Assembly: GCF_009765975.1 (NCBI RefSeq)
Contig: NZ_LMUJ01000054.1
Location: 1 to 45,975, forward strand
Length of the DNA: 45,975 nucleotides
Source of the DNA: Acidisphaera sp. S103
GTDB lineage: Bacteria > Pseudomonadota > Alphaproteobacteria > Acetobacterales > Acetobacteraceae
Reading direction: 5' to 3'
Part shown: positions 25,046 through 34,539 of the stretch, piece by piece
Position numbering within the stretch: position 1 is the stretch's first letter
Layout of the letters: each line of letters opens with the position of its first letter
The notes under the pieces: generated by a model
The model's database searches: none
What the model saw: the letters and a program-made list of their open reading frames with translations, nothing else
Told to the model about the DNA's origin: nothing
Program-made: the position numbers and the translations under genes

Positions 25046-28000
25046 ACCTCTTCACCGTCCCGCCGCACGTTCCTTTCCTGGATGCCCTCGCGCGCGGGTG
25101 GCTCGCACGTTGTCGCGAGGATGGGGACGACGATCCGCTGATCGTCAGCAAGGGCCTGATCCTGCTGCCTACGCGTCGATCCGCCCGAGCCCTGGCGGAG
25201 GCGTTCCTGCGCGTTCATGACGGCCGCCCGTTGCTGCTGCCCCGGATCACCGCGCTGGGTGCGCTGGATGAAACCCCGCTGACCCTGGCTGGAGCCTTGG
25301 ACTTGCCGCCGGCGGTGGCGCCGATGCGGCGCCTCGCCACGTTGTCCACGCTGATCCTGGCGATGAAAGGCAAAGGCGGCGCCCCGCAAACCGCCGATCG
25401 GGCCTGGCTGCTGGCCCGCGAACTTGCATCGCTGATGGATGAGGCGGAGCGGGCGGAGATCGATCTTGCCGAACGCCTGCCGGATGCGGCCGACCCGGAC
25501 TATGCAGCGCACTGGGCGCAGACGCTGGAATTCCTGCACATCGTGACCGGGATCTGGCCGAATTGGCTGGCCGACAACGGGGTGATGAACCCGGCGGCGC
25601 GACAAGTCGCCCTGCTGGAGGCGCAGGCTCGAGCCTGGGAAGATGATCCGCCCGACTACCACGTGCTGATTGGCGGCACGACGGCCGGCATTCCCGCCGT
25701 CGCCCGCTTGCTGCGCGTTGTCGCTCGGATGCCGCTCGGGCAGGTCGTGTTGCCGCAATTAGACCTGGGTATGGATGAAGACGCCTGGAGCGAGCTGGAA
25801 TCTTCTCACGCCCAGGCCGGGTTGGCGCGACTGTTGACGGATCTGCACGCAACGCGCGGTGACGTGCGGTTGTGGGAAAGCGGGGCAACTGGCGAGGTTC
25901 CGGCCACGCGTTTCGGGCTGCTGTCGCGGGCGTTGTTGCCGGCAAGTGCGCTGCACAACTGGATGGATCGCGCACCGGTGGCGTTGGACGGCTTGTCGCG
26001 GCTGAAGGCCGCCGACCAGCAACAGGAAGCCCAGGCAATCGCTCTGGTGCTGCGACAAGCACTGGAGACGCCGGGTGCCCGGGTCGCGCTGGTGACGCCG
26101 GACCGTGACCTGGCCGGGCGCGTGGCCGCCGGTTTGTTGCGGTTCGACGTCGTCGCCGATGACAGCGCCGGTGAGCCCTTGGCGGATTCGCCCCCCGCGG
26201 TGTTCCTGCGCCTGTTGGTGCGCGCTGTGGCCGATGAGCTGGCGCCGGTGCCGCTATTGGCATTGCTGAAGCATCCATTTTCTGGCGCCGGCATGAGTCT
26301 AATCGCCTGCCGAGAGGCGACGCGGCGGCTGGAAACATTGCGTTTGCGTGGGCCTCGGCCGGCGCATGGGATCGCCGGTTTGCGCATGGCGGTGGACAAG
26401 GAGGCTGGTCCGGATTCCCCGGTCGCCGCGTTCCTGTCGCGGTTGGAGAGGTGCTTGGAACCCGCGCTGCGGATCGACGCGGCGATGGAGATTGCACCGG
26501 CCGAAGCCCTGACCGCTGTCATCGAGGCCGCCGAACGCCTGGCCGCCACGGATGATACGGCCGGTCCTGTCCGTCTGTGGGCGGCGGAGGAAGGCGAGGC
26601 GCTGGCGACTCGGTTGACGGACGTGCGGAATGCGGTCGACCTGATGCCCGATCTGCGGCGCGGCGTGCTGCCTGGCCTGCTGGATGCGGTCCTGGAAGGG
26701 GAGGTCGTGCGCAGCCGGCGGGCGCTGCGTGGCCGTGGCGGCGTCGAGCATCCCCGCATCTTCATCTGGGGCCTGCTGGAGGCCAGATTGCAATCCGTCG
26801 ACCTGATCGTACTGGGCGGTCTGGCCGAGACGGTCTGGCCGCCGATGGCGGAGCCGGGACCATGGTTGTCCCGGCCGATGCGGACGCGGGTTGGATTGCC
26901 GGCGCCGGAGGACGTCGTGGGGCAAGCCGCGCACGACTTCGTCGCGGCCTGCTGTTCGGCGCCCGACGTGGTGCTGTCATGCCCGGTACGGCGCGACAAT
27001 GCTCCGGCCGTGCCTGCGCGTTGGCTGACGCGACTGGATATGTTCCTGGCGGGAACTTCCGTCGGGTCACGGCCAGGCTTGGCCGGGCCGGTAACGCATG
27101 CCGGTGCCGACGGCGAAGTCGTAGGTGGCCGGGCCAAGCCCGGCCATGACACGGCGAGCTCTGGCGCGATGGGCTATGACACACCGGTCGCCCTGCTTGA
27201 GCACCCGGCCGTCGCGTGGGCGCGGGCGATAGACCTGCCGGACGGGCCGGCCAGTCCGGTCAAACCCCCTCGCCCGTCCCCGCCGGTCAACAAGCGCCCC
27301 CGCAGGCTGAGTGTCACCGCGATCGAGACCTGGTTGCGCGACCCCTATGCGATCCATGCGCGTACGATCCTGAAACTCTCCGCGTTGAAGCCGTTGGACG
27401 AAGCGACGGATGCCTCGGACTATGGCTCCCTGGTGCATGACGGGTTGCACCGGTTCCTGCGCCGGCACGGCGCTATTTGGCCTAACGACGCGGCCCGCGA
27501 ACTTCGCCTCGCGATGGCCCAGGCGTTGGCTGAGGCCGGCTTGCGGCAGGCGTTGCGGGCGTGGTGGTCGCCTCGGCTGGATCGGATCGCCGACTGGGTG
27601 GCGCAGACCGAAGCGGATCGCCGAGCGGTGCGGGCGCCGGTGACGATCGCGACGGAGATGGACGGGGGGATCGAACTGATACGCCCCGGCGGTAAATTCC
27701 GCCTGACCGGGCGGGCCGACCGGATCGAGCGGTATGAGGATGGGACGCTGTCGATCCTGGACTACAAAACCGGGTCTCCGCCCACGCAAAAAGAGGTCGA
27801 TGCCGGCTTGGCGCCGCAATTGCTGTTGGAGGCCGCGATAGCGGCGGACCGGGGGTTCGGCTCGGATCTGGCAGGTGTGACGGGGGAATTGGTCTATTGG
27901 CACCTGTCGGGTGGTTTGGACCCGGGTAAATCCATCCCGTTGTTCAAGAAGAATGCTGCAGGCATCCATGACGCCGTCCTGGATGCGAAAGATCGGCTTT

Positions 28001-28140
28001 GCGACCTGATCGACGCGTTCGATCAACCGGACCGGGCATACCTGTCGCGTCCGCATCCCGGGTTGGCACCCCGGTTCTCGGACTACGAGCAGCTTGCGCG
28101 GGTCGCCGAATGGTCGGCGGCGGGGGATGGCGATGAGTAA
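25036..28140 (+). CDS. addB: Double-strand break repair protein AddB
   Basis: A 1034-residue subunit of the AddAB helicase-nuclease, which resects DNA ends for RecA loading (alphaproteobacterial type). The N-terminal helicase-like half is diverged, with LPTRRSARALAEAF near residues 45-58. The C-terminal PD-(D/E)XK nuclease shows GRADRIERYEDGTLSILDYKTG (near 892-912, motif residues D and DYK) and QLLLEAAIA. Around residues 677-705 an in-frame palindromic repeat encodes a low-complexity Gly/Pro/Ala insert (GGRAKPGHD) that is not part of the family. The start overlaps murU. Confidence 0.9.
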   Translation: MALNLFTVPPHVPFLDALARGWLARCREDGDDDPLIVSKGLILLPTRRSARALAEAFLRVHDGRPLLLPRITALGALDETPLTLAGALDLPPAVAPMRRLATLSTLILAMKGKGGAPQTADRAWLLARELASLMDEAERAEIDLAERLPDAADPDYAAHWAQTLEFLHIVTGIWPNWLADNGVMNPAARQVALLEAQARAWEDDPPDYHVLIGGTTAGIPAVARLLRVVARMPLGQVVLPQLDLGMDEDAWSELESSHAQAGLARLLTDLHATRGDVRLWESGATGEVPATRFGLLSRALLPASALHNWMDRAPVALDGLSRLKAADQQQEAQAIALVLRQALETPGARVALVTPDRDLAGRVAAGLLRFDVVADDSAGEPLADSPPAVFLRLLVRAVADELAPVPLLALLKHPFSGAGMSLIACREATRRLETLRLRGPRPAHGIAGLRMAVDKEAGPDSPVAAFLSRLERCLEPALRIDAAMEIAPAEALTAVIEAAERLAATDDTAGPVRLWAAEEGEALATRLTDVRNAVDLMPDLRRGVLPGLLDAVLEGEVVRSRRALRGRGGVEHPRIFIWGLLEARLQSVDLIVLGGLAETVWPPMAEPGPWLSRPMRTRVGLPAPEDVVGQAAHDFVAACCSAPDVVLSCPVRRDNAPAVPARWLTRLDMFLAGTSVGSRPGLAGPVTHAGADGEVVGGRAKPGHDTASSGAMGYDTPVALLEHPAVAWARAIDLPDGPASPVKPPRPSPPVNKRPRRLSVTAIETWLRDPYAIHARTILKLSALKPLDEATDASDYGSLVHDGLHRFLRRHGAIWPNDAARELRLAMAQALAEAGLRQALRAWWSPRLDRIADWVAQTEADRRAVRAPVTIATEMDGGIELIRPGGKFRLTGRADRIERYEDGTLSILDYKTGSPPTQKEVDAGLAPQLLLEAAIAADRGFGSDLAGVTGELVYWHLSGGLDPGKSIPLFKKNAAGIHDAVLDAKDRLCDLIDAFDQPDRAYLSRPHPGLAPRFSDYEQLARVAEWSAAGDGDE
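27066..27150. repeat. Palindromic repeat inserted in frame within addB
   Basis: Arms 27066-27089 and 27127-27150 are inverted copies (24 nt, three mismatches, core GGCCxGGCTTGGCCxGGCC). The frame is kept through about 85 bp, so the insertion did not truncate AddB. Related to the palindromes at 20745-20824 and 23219-23263. Confidence 0.7.
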
Positions 28141-28241
28141 GCGCACTAGCCCGGTCTTGCAGCAGACTCGTGGCGCCCGGATGCGTTTGTATCATCAGAC
28201 CAGGCAAGAAAGCCTGACGCAGATCGCGGGTGGCGCGTCCA

Positions 28242-31200
28242 ATGGTTGAACGAAACGACCCCGAAACGGCCCGCGAGCGTGCCAATCGCGAGCAACTGAC
28301 TGCCTCCAACCCTGCGGTATCCGCCTTTGTTGCTGCCTCCGCCGGATCGGGGAAGACGAAGCTTCTTACTGACCGGTTGCTGCGCTTGATGTTGACCGGC
28401 GCGGCGCCCGAACGCATCCAGTGCCTGACTTTCACCAAGGCCGCCGCCGCTGAAATGTCGTTGCGTCTGCAACGAATGCTGGGTCGGTGGGTTACGATGC
28501 CCCCCGACGGATTGGCCGAGGAATTGTTGCGCCTGCACGTGGAACCCACCGCATCCGCGTGTCAGGCCGCTCGGGCGTTGTTCGCGAAAGTGCTGGACCT
28601 GCCGGGTGGGATGCGGATCGGCACGATCCATGCGTTCAGCCAGTCGCTGCTGCGGCGCTTCCCGCTGGAAGCCGCGATCTCCCCACATTTCCAGTTGGTC
28701 GACGACCGTGACGCCGACGACGCGTTGACCGAGGCGCGTGAGGATATGCTGACCAGCGCCGGCACCTCGGCGATGCAACAGGCGTTGCGCACGTTGGCCG
28801 GGTTGTGTTCGGCCGAGGCGTTCGGCGGTCACGTCAAAACGTTGCAGTCCGACCGGCCGCGATTGCAGGCGGCCTTGCAACTTGGTGAGGAACTGGAACG
28901 GGCGCAGCAGCGCGTCCTGGGGGTAACGGCACCCGACGACGCGACGTTGATCGCTGGAGCCGTTGAATGGCTGGGCGAATCCGCCCTGCGGGACGCCGCA
29001 AGGATCGTGCTGGCCAGCGGCTCGAAGGGGGTTGCCGATCGGGCGGCGGCGATTTTGGATTGGCTGAGCCAGCAATCGGACCAGCGCGCCGAAAATTGGG
29101 CTGATTGGTGCGGGCTGTTCCTTAATGCAGCGGGCGAACCACGTGGCGATACGGCGCTGGTCAACAAGGTGCTGCTGGAGAAGCGGCCGGATCTGCTGGA
29201 TCGTTACCGGGAAGAAGTCGCCCGCATTCTGGCTATCGAGGACAGCAGGCGCGCGATCCGGCTGGCCGCCGTGTCGGGCGCGCTGGCGTTGCTGGCCGGG
29301 CCGGTCGCGCGCGGCTATGCGCAGCGCAAGGACGAGGCCGGATTGCTCGATTACGACGATCTGATCGACCGGACCCGCACGCTGCTATTCGATCCGGGCG
29401 CGGCGTGGGTGCTGTACAAACTGGATGGCGGTCTGGATCATCTGCTGCTTGACGAGGTGCAGGACACTGCCCCGCAGCAATGGCGGATCGCCCACGCGTT
29501 GACCGAGGAATTCTTCGCCGGAGCGGGTGCTCGCGATCGGATCCGCACAGTGTTCGCGGTGGGGGACCGCAAGCAATCGATCTATTCCTTCCAGGGGGCG
29601 GATACTGAGGAATTCGATCGTTCGCACGACGAACTGGCGCGCCGGGTGCGGACCTCCGGCCAGGTTTTCGAGGATGTCGGGCTCGACGTGTCGTTCCGGT
29701 CCACCGGACCGGTGCTGGCGTTGGTGGACGCGGTGTTCGCCGACCCTTTGGCGCGCCCCGGCGTTGTCGCGCCGGGCGAAACCCTGGCGCATTATGCCGA
29801 CCGCGCCGGACATGCCGGGATGGTGGAACTTTGGCCGCTCGCGCCACTGCCAGACCCTGCGCCGCACCGGCCGTGGACCGTGCCGGAGCACAACCAGTCG
29901 CAGACCTCGGCGCGCCAGTTGCTGGCCGACACGCTGGCGGACTGGATCCGTGACCAGACCGACGGTTCGGTGATGCTGGAGAGCAAAGGCCGCCCTCTGA
30001 CGGCCGGCGATGTGCTGGTTCTGGTGCGGCGGCGGGACGAGTTCGCGCGCGCGCTGGTGCGGGCGCTGAAAACCCGGGGTGTTCCCGTGGCTGGCCTGGA
30101 CCGGATGGTACTGACCGACCAGCCGGCGGTGCAGGATCTGATGGCACTGGCGGATGCGCTGCTGCTGCCGCACGACGATCTGACGTTCGGCTGTTTGCTG
30201 ACCAGCCCCTTGGGTGGGCTTTCGGACGATGAGCTGTCCGACCTCGCGATCGATCGGCCAGGCTCGCTGTGGGATGCATTGCGTGACCGAGCGGAAGAGC
30301 GTTTGTCGTGGCGCCGGGCCGCGGTGGTTTTTGCGCAGCTTTTGGGCCGGGTCGATTACGTCTCACCGTATGCATTGTTCGCCGAGGCCTTGGGGCCGCT
30401 CGGTGGGCGGGCGCGACTGTTCGCTCGGCTTGGGCCGGAGGCGGCGGAGCCCGTGGACGAATTATTGAATGCCGCGCTGACGTATGCGGGGCGCCATCCG
30501 CCGTCGTTGCAGGGGTTCCTGCACTGGTTGCGCCGGTCCGGCGCCGAGGTGAAACGCGAACCCGAGGCCGCGGGCAACCTGGTGCGGATCATGACGGTAC
30601 ATGGGGCCAAGGGTTTGCAGGCGCCGCTGGTAATCGTGCCGGACACCTCGGCGCTGCCGAAGGACGACGGGTCGATTGTCTGGGCGGAGGATGCCGTGAC
30701 CGCGCGCGCCGTGCCGCTTTGGGCGCCGCGCAGGGAATTCCGGTGCGCCGCGCTGGACCGGCTGCGTGCCGCTGGCCGGCAGCGGCAGATGGAGGAGCAC
30801 AACCGACTGCTGTACGTCGCGTTGACCCGCGCGGAGGACCGTCTGCTGATTTGCGGCTGGGAAGCCCGTTCGGTGAAGGACGAAAGCTGGCACAGCCTGG
30901 TGCGGCGTGGTTTTGAGGCGGTGGCTACCGAACGGACGCCATTCGGCCCGTGGGATGGTGAGGCACTGCGGTTGCGCTCCGCACAATCGGTTCCGACCGA
31001 AACTCCGATTGTGCCGACCGGGCCGGATCATGCCGAGGATCTTCCCGTGTGGATGGGGTCGGCGCCCGCGTGGGTGCCAGCCCAGCCGCCGCCTGAACCT
31101 GCCCGGCCGATGCCGTTGGCGCCGAGCCGTCCGGACGGAGTCGAACTCGGGACGGTGCCGGCGGCTGATTCGCCGTTGGCGGATCGGGATGGCGGCGGTA

Positions 31201-31715
31201 GCCGGTTCCGGCGTGGCCAGTTGATCCATTCGTTGTTGCAGCATCTGCCCGCAGTGCCGGAAGAGGCGCGATGGGACGCGGCGGTGCGGTTCCTCGACAA
31301 GCCGGGGCACGGGCTGCTGGCGGGCGAGGCCGAACGGATCGCGGATGAGGTATTGGCGGTGCTGGCGCACCCTGATCTGGCGCCTCTGTTTGGGCCGGAT
31401 AGCCGGGCGGAGGTGCCGTTGACCGGCGTTGTGGGGAATGCGGTGGTGGGCGGCCTGGTCGATCGGCTGGTGGTGCTGCCGGATCGCGTGCTGGTCGCGG
31501 ATTTCAAGACCAACCGCCGCCCTCCGGTTCGGGTGGAGGACACACCGGTGTTGTATCTGCGCCAGATGGCGTCGTACCGAGCGGTGCTGCGGGCAATTTT
31601 CCCGGATCGGCGGGTGCGATGCGCTTTGATCTGGACGCGGGAGGCGCGCGTGGCGATTCTGCCGGATGAGATGCTCGATTCGCACGATCCCGGCCATGCG
31701 AGGGATGCGGCTTGA
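28242..31715 (+). CDS. addA: Double-strand break repair helicase AddA
   Basis: About 1157 residues (start ATG 28242; GTG 28230 is in frame four codons upstream). A UvrD-like SF1 helicase plus C-terminal nuclease, partner of AddB. Walker A is VAASAGSGKTKLLTDRLL; further helicase motifs are CLTFTKAAAAEM, HLLLDEVQDT, VGDRKQSIYSFQGA, and LLYVALTRAEDRLLI. The PD-(D/E)XK nuclease near the C-terminus shows RVLVADFKTNRRPP and LYLRQMASYRAVL. Its length is normal for the group. About 100 bp separate it from addB. In that gap a 38-codon ORF starting at the addB stop reads into addA; it looks like chance or a leader and is not called as a gene. trxA follows 55 bp after the stop. Confidence 0.92.
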   Translation: MVERNDPETARERANREQLTASNPAVSAFVAASAGSGKTKLLTDRLLRLMLTGAAPERIQCLTFTKAAAAEMSLRLQRMLGRWVTMPPDGLAEELLRLHVEPTASACQAARALFAKVLDLPGGMRIGTIHAFSQSLLRRFPLEAAISPHFQLVDDRDADDALTEAREDMLTSAGTSAMQQALRTLAGLCSAEAFGGHVKTLQSDRPRLQAALQLGEELERAQQRVLGVTAPDDATLIAGAVEWLGESALRDAARIVLASGSKGVADRAAAILDWLSQQSDQRAENWADWCGLFLNAAGEPRGDTALVNKVLLEKRPDLLDRYREEVARILAIEDSRRAIRLAAVSGALALLAGPVARGYAQRKDEAGLLDYDDLIDRTRTLLFDPGAAWVLYKLDGGLDHLLLDEVQDTAPQQWRIAHALTEEFFAGAGARDRIRTVFAVGDRKQSIYSFQGADTEEFDRSHDELARRVRTSGQVFEDVGLDVSFRSTGPVLALVDAVFADPLARPGVVAPGETLAHYADRAGHAGMVELWPLAPLPDPAPHRPWTVPEHNQSQTSARQLLADTLADWIRDQTDGSVMLESKGRPLTAGDVLVLVRRRDEFARALVRALKTRGVPVAGLDRMVLTDQPAVQDLMALADALLLPHDDLTFGCLLTSPLGGLSDDELSDLAIDRPGSLWDALRDRAEERLSWRRAAVVFAQLLGRVDYVSPYALFAEALGPLGGRARLFARLGPEAAEPVDELLNAALTYAGRHPPSLQGFLHWLRRSGAEVKREPEAAGNLVRIMTVHGAKGLQAPLVIVPDTSALPKDDGSIVWAEDAVTARAVPLWAPRREFRCAALDRLRAAGRQRQMEEHNRLLYVALTRAEDRLLICGWEARSVKDESWHSLVRRGFEAVATERTPFGPWDGEALRLRSAQSVPTETPIVPTGPDHAEDLPVWMGSAPAWVPAQPPPEPARPMPLAPSRPDGVELGTVPAADSPLADRDGGGSRFRRGQLIHSLLQHLPAVPEEARWDAAVRFLDKPGHGLLAGEAERIADEVLAVLAHPDLAPLFGPDSRAEVPLTGVVGNAVVGGLVDRLVVLPDRVLVADFKTNRRPPVRVEDTPVLYLRQMASYRAVLRAIFPDRRVRCALIWTREARVAILPDEMLDSHDPGHARDAA

Positions 31716-31770
31716 CCGGGTTGGCCACCGGTCCCACTTTTGGTCCAACTGAAATTCGAGGATTCCGACA

Positions 31771-32103
31771 ATGAGCGCGAATACGGTCCCTGTGACGGAT
31801 AAGAGTTTCGCCACCGACGTGGTGGAAGCAAGCAAGACCGGCCCGGTGCTGGTGGATTTCTGGGCGGAGTGGTGCGGCCCCTGCAAGATGATCGGGCCGG
31901 CGCTGGAGGAACTGGCGGGTGAGTTCGCCGGCAAGCTGACGGTGGCGAAGGTGGACATCGACAACAACCCGATGTCGCCGAATCAGTTCGCCGTGCGTGG
32001 CATCCCGACGCTGATCATGTTCAAGGACGGCAAGCCGGTGTCGACCCAAGTTGGCGCGCTGCCGAAAAGCAAACTGAAGGATTGGATCGCCGCGAACGTC
32101 TGA
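31771..32103 (+). CDS. trxA: Thioredoxin
   Basis: A 110-residue cytosolic disulfide reductase. The active site is [10 protein letters not shown] (C35 and C38), with [11 protein letters not shown], the cis-proline loop [11 protein letters not shown] and the C-terminal helix all conserved. Size is standard. It lies at the end of the tsaE-amgK-murU-addB-addA run and is followed by a clear terminator hairpin. Confidence 0.95.
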   Translation: MSANTVPVTDKSFATDVVEASKTGPVLVDFWAEWCGPCKMIGPALEELAGEFAGKLTVAKVDIDNNPMSPNQFAVRGIPTLIMFKDGKPVSTQVGALPKSKLKDWIAANV

Positions 32104-32127
32104 TCGGCGAGCGATGGCTTGGTTTGG

Positions 32128-32161
32128 CCCCGGCGCCGGGTGACTGGCACCGGGGTTTTTT
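32128..32161 (+). terminator. Rho-independent terminator after trxA
   Basis: Ten-base arms CCCCGGCGCC (32128-32137) and GGCACCGGGG (32146-32155), one G-T-type mismatch, followed by six Ts (32156-32161). A good intrinsic terminator for the plus-strand run. The minus-strand gene at 32176 ends just beyond it, so it may be used from one side only. Confidence 0.85.
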
Positions 32162-32175
32162 GTGTCCGATACGTT

Positions 32176-32406
32176 TTATTCTCGGACCGGCATGATTTTC
32201 GCCAGCATGTAGGCGACCCCGCCGGCGAACAGCATCGAGATCAGAGGCTGTTGCTCCACCTTGTGGGTCAGGGATCGTTTTGCGTCCCGCACCTGAACCA
32301 CGGTTTGATCAATCGCGTCTTGGGCGTCACTCGCGATCTGGCGGGCTTTTTCCTCAAATAACAGCACTGTCAGGGTCAAGGTAGCCAATGCTAGCAGGGG
32401 CTTCAT
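32176..32406 (-). CDS. Small YqjD/ElaB-like membrane protein
   Basis: A 76-residue protein: an N-terminal hydrophobic stretch (residues 3-17), a charged helical middle (EEKARQIASDAQDAIDQTVV) and a C-terminal hydrophobic segment QQPLISMLFAGGVAYMLAKI. The helical amphipathic region followed by a tail anchor resembles the DUF883/YqjD/ElaB family, which associates with membranes and, in E. coli, ribosomes; this assignment is tentative. AAGGAG seven bases before ATG 32406 fixes the start; the longer open frame upstream is not supported. Convergent with trxA. Confidence 0.6.
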   Translation of the reverse strand: MKPLLALATLTLTVLLFEEKARQIASDAQDAIDQTVVQVRDAKRSLTHKVEQQPLISMLFAGGVAYMLAKIMPVRE

Positions 32407-32864
32407 GGGGGACTCCTTGTTTCGGGGCTGCTGCGATGCCCAACGGGTTGGCGACCTGCCCGGTCGTTCTCCGCCGTAACGCCTGGGCGGGGGAATGGAT
32501 GCTGGAAAACCGCGTAAAATCGTGACGACATGAGGTCGCGTAGCGGCCTTGGCGATGTCCAAACATTGACACCCGTTGAATCGCGTATGACGATCAGCGA
32601 CAGATTGATGAACGACCTCGTCTTGCCGCCGTTTCGCCAGCGATTGAGTGCGACGTGCCAAAGCGGGATCGTCCGACGACTATCGAGCGCTAGCGGGACA
32701 CCGTGTGATGGAGACGTCCGCCTCACTGGATCAAGACCGCGCTGAAAGCCGCCGCTTCGCGGGCCGAGGCTGCGCCGATCCGTTCGAGAGACGCAGCGCC
32801 GGATCGACGATCCGGACCAGACACCGAAGACCACGATTATCACTGTATTTAGGGAGAGTTCACC
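32407..32864. other. Intergenic region without recognised gene
   Basis: 458 bp between two divergent genes. No ORF here looks coding. The last bases hold a good ribosome binding site AGGGAGAG (32851-32858) six bases before GTG 32865. Promoters for both genes must lie here, but none could be assigned by eye. Confidence 0.4.
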
Positions 32865-34418
32865 GTGCCGAATCGCGTCCAGTATCCTGAATCCATAGAA
32901 CCTTTAGTCCAGTTCATCGAGGAAACCCCGAGGGCGGACATTATCGATCGTACGCTGGAGAAACTACGGGCTGGGGTGCCGATCCAGACCATGATGACAG
33001 CCTCCGCGCTGGCGGTGGTGCGGTCGGCCGACCTGCCTCCCGGTCACCATGGCGGGCCGTTGCACCCGCTGGCTGGCATTTACGCGATTACCAAACTGAG
33101 CGAGCGGCTTCACGGCGAGGAACGGTTCCTGCCGATCATGCAGCACGTCGCGCTGTCGAACAAACATATCCATGATCCGGTCACCGGCCCATTCCAGTTG
33201 CTGGAATTCAAGCCACTGGACCCTCGCGGCGCGGCGGTTAGCCGCACCGAAGACCTGGCCGCCGACGGTTCGGGCGATGTGGTCAATGCCGAGGGTGTCG
33301 AGGCCGCCAAAGCGGCGTTCCTTAAGGCGTGCAGCCGCGGTGAAAGCAACAAGGCCGACCATCTGTTCCTGTGGCTGTGGGACCATGTGCCGAAAATGGA
33401 AGCGTTCGATCTGCTGATGAGCGTCGCGATTCCGAAGAATTCGCTGGACGATCACTATTTCATTTTCCCGGCCTATACTTGGCGCGCGCTGGAACTGTAT
33501 GGCGATGAGCACCTGAAAGTGTTGATGCGGCCGGCGGTGCGGTATGTCGCCAGGTTCCCCACGCATCGGGTCGTTCCGGATGTGGATTCGGTAATCGAGA
33601 AATACGGCTTGATGGATATCGAACTGCGCGAGAAGACCGGGGATGACGAGACGGCCGAGATCGGCCGGGTTGGTGAGGCGATCGGGCGCGTCGAAAAATA
33701 TCCGGAGATCCCACGGCTGCTGGCTCAGGCACTGGTCGACGGGATGTCGATCGAAGGTGCGGGTGAGGCGCTGTCGATCGGCGCGGCGGGGCTGTTCCTG
33801 CGGTCGCAGACCGGAAATCCGATGGATGTGCATATGCACACCAGCGCCAATCTGCGCCGCTGGCTGCTGAAGCTGGACGGGTTCAGCCGTCGCAACCGGT
33901 TGCTGATACTGCTGCTGTGGCACACCGGGCCGGAAGTGATGTCGACTCAGTACCGGATGAACCCGGTGTCGGAGCCTGACCTTGATGCGGTGGCCGCCCT
34001 GCCGCATCGCAGCCAGGACGAGTTGCTGGCGGCGATCACCGACAGCATCCACCAGCAGCCGCCGACCGATTGGTCGACGGTCACCAACCTGGGCAAGATG
34101 ATCGCGGTGCCGGAGGTGAAGGAGACGGTGAACCTGGCGCAGCAATACGTGAACCTGCGGTATGATCCGGAGGTGCTGATTGCTCGTCTGGCGGAGATCG
34201 TGTGCCATGACAGCTTTACCGAGATGCACGCGTTCAAGCACCACCAGTCGATCGTCGAGGAGTTCCGCAATACGCGGGATCCGTGGCGGTGGCAGCATCT
34301 GGTGTGCGGGGTGCAGGCGGCGGCGATTTCCTACGGCAAGAACATGGAAGTGTTCGAGGATGCGCTGGATGTGATGCATGCGTTTCCGGGGCGCTCAGCT
34401 GCGATCGCCGCGGAGTAG
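32865..34418 (+). CDS. Unrecognised 517-residue His-rich soluble protein
   Basis: I do not recognise the family. The protein is soluble, largely helical in appearance, with no signal peptide or membrane segment. Notable conserved-looking histidine clusters are LPPGHHGGPLHPLAGIYAIT (about residues 57-76), SNKHIHDPVTGPFQLL (about 97-112), MDVHMHTSANLRRW, LLLWHTGPEVMST, and HDSFTEMHAFKHHQSIVEEF (about 447-466). Several His and acidic residues spaced along helices could bind metal or heme, as in questin-oxidase-like or heme-oxygenase-like folds, but this is speculation. The GTG start is backed by AGGGAGAG six bases upstream. It appears monocistronic; the neighbour at 34540 begins 121 bp downstream on the same strand. 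Coding is supported by high GC in third positions and its length. Confidence 0.8.
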   Translation: MPNRVQYPESIEPLVQFIEETPRADIIDRTLEKLRAGVPIQTMMTASALAVVRSADLPPGHHGGPLHPLAGIYAITKLSERLHGEERFLPIMQHVALSNKHIHDPVTGPFQLLEFKPLDPRGAAVSRTEDLAADGSGDVVNAEGVEAAKAAFLKACSRGESNKADHLFLWLWDHVPKMEAFDLLMSVAIPKNSLDDHYFIFPAYTWRALELYGDEHLKVLMRPAVRYVARFPTHRVVPDVDSVIEKYGLMDIELREKTGDDETAEIGRVGEAIGRVEKYPEIPRLLAQALVDGMSIEGAGEALSIGAAGLFLRSQTGNPMDVHMHTSANLRRWLLKLDGFSRRNRLLILLLWHTGPEVMSTQYRMNPVSEPDLDAVAALPHRSQDELLAAITDSIHQQPPTDWSTVTNLGKMIAVPEVKETVNLAQQYVNLRYDPEVLIARLAEIVCHDSFTEMHAFKHHQSIVEEFRNTRDPWRWQHLVCGVQAAAISYGKNMEVFEDALDVMHAFPGRSAAIAAE

Positions 34419-34539
34419 TCTGGCTGTTGGGGGACGTGTGCCGCGGTGCGGCACACGCTTCACTGTAATGTGGATTGATGCTTTCCATGGTTTCGGCACA
34501 ATCGCAGGTGCGATAACCCGATCCTGAAAGGTCGTTCGC

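Noticed and set aside
28133..28249. A 38-codon ORF overlapping the addB stop and the addA start
   Set aside because: The ATGAGTAA overlap is suggestive, but it is too short, has no conserved features and would overlap the addA start; possibly a chance leader.
30462..31967. A 501-codon minus-strand open frame antisense to addA and trxA
   Set aside because: Overlaps two confidently identified genes; Arg/Gln/His-rich composition typical of antisense frames.
32530..32745. Small ORFs in the 32.4-32.9 kb gap
   Set aside because: No ribosome binding site and no recognisable features; the flanking genes have strong start signals instead.
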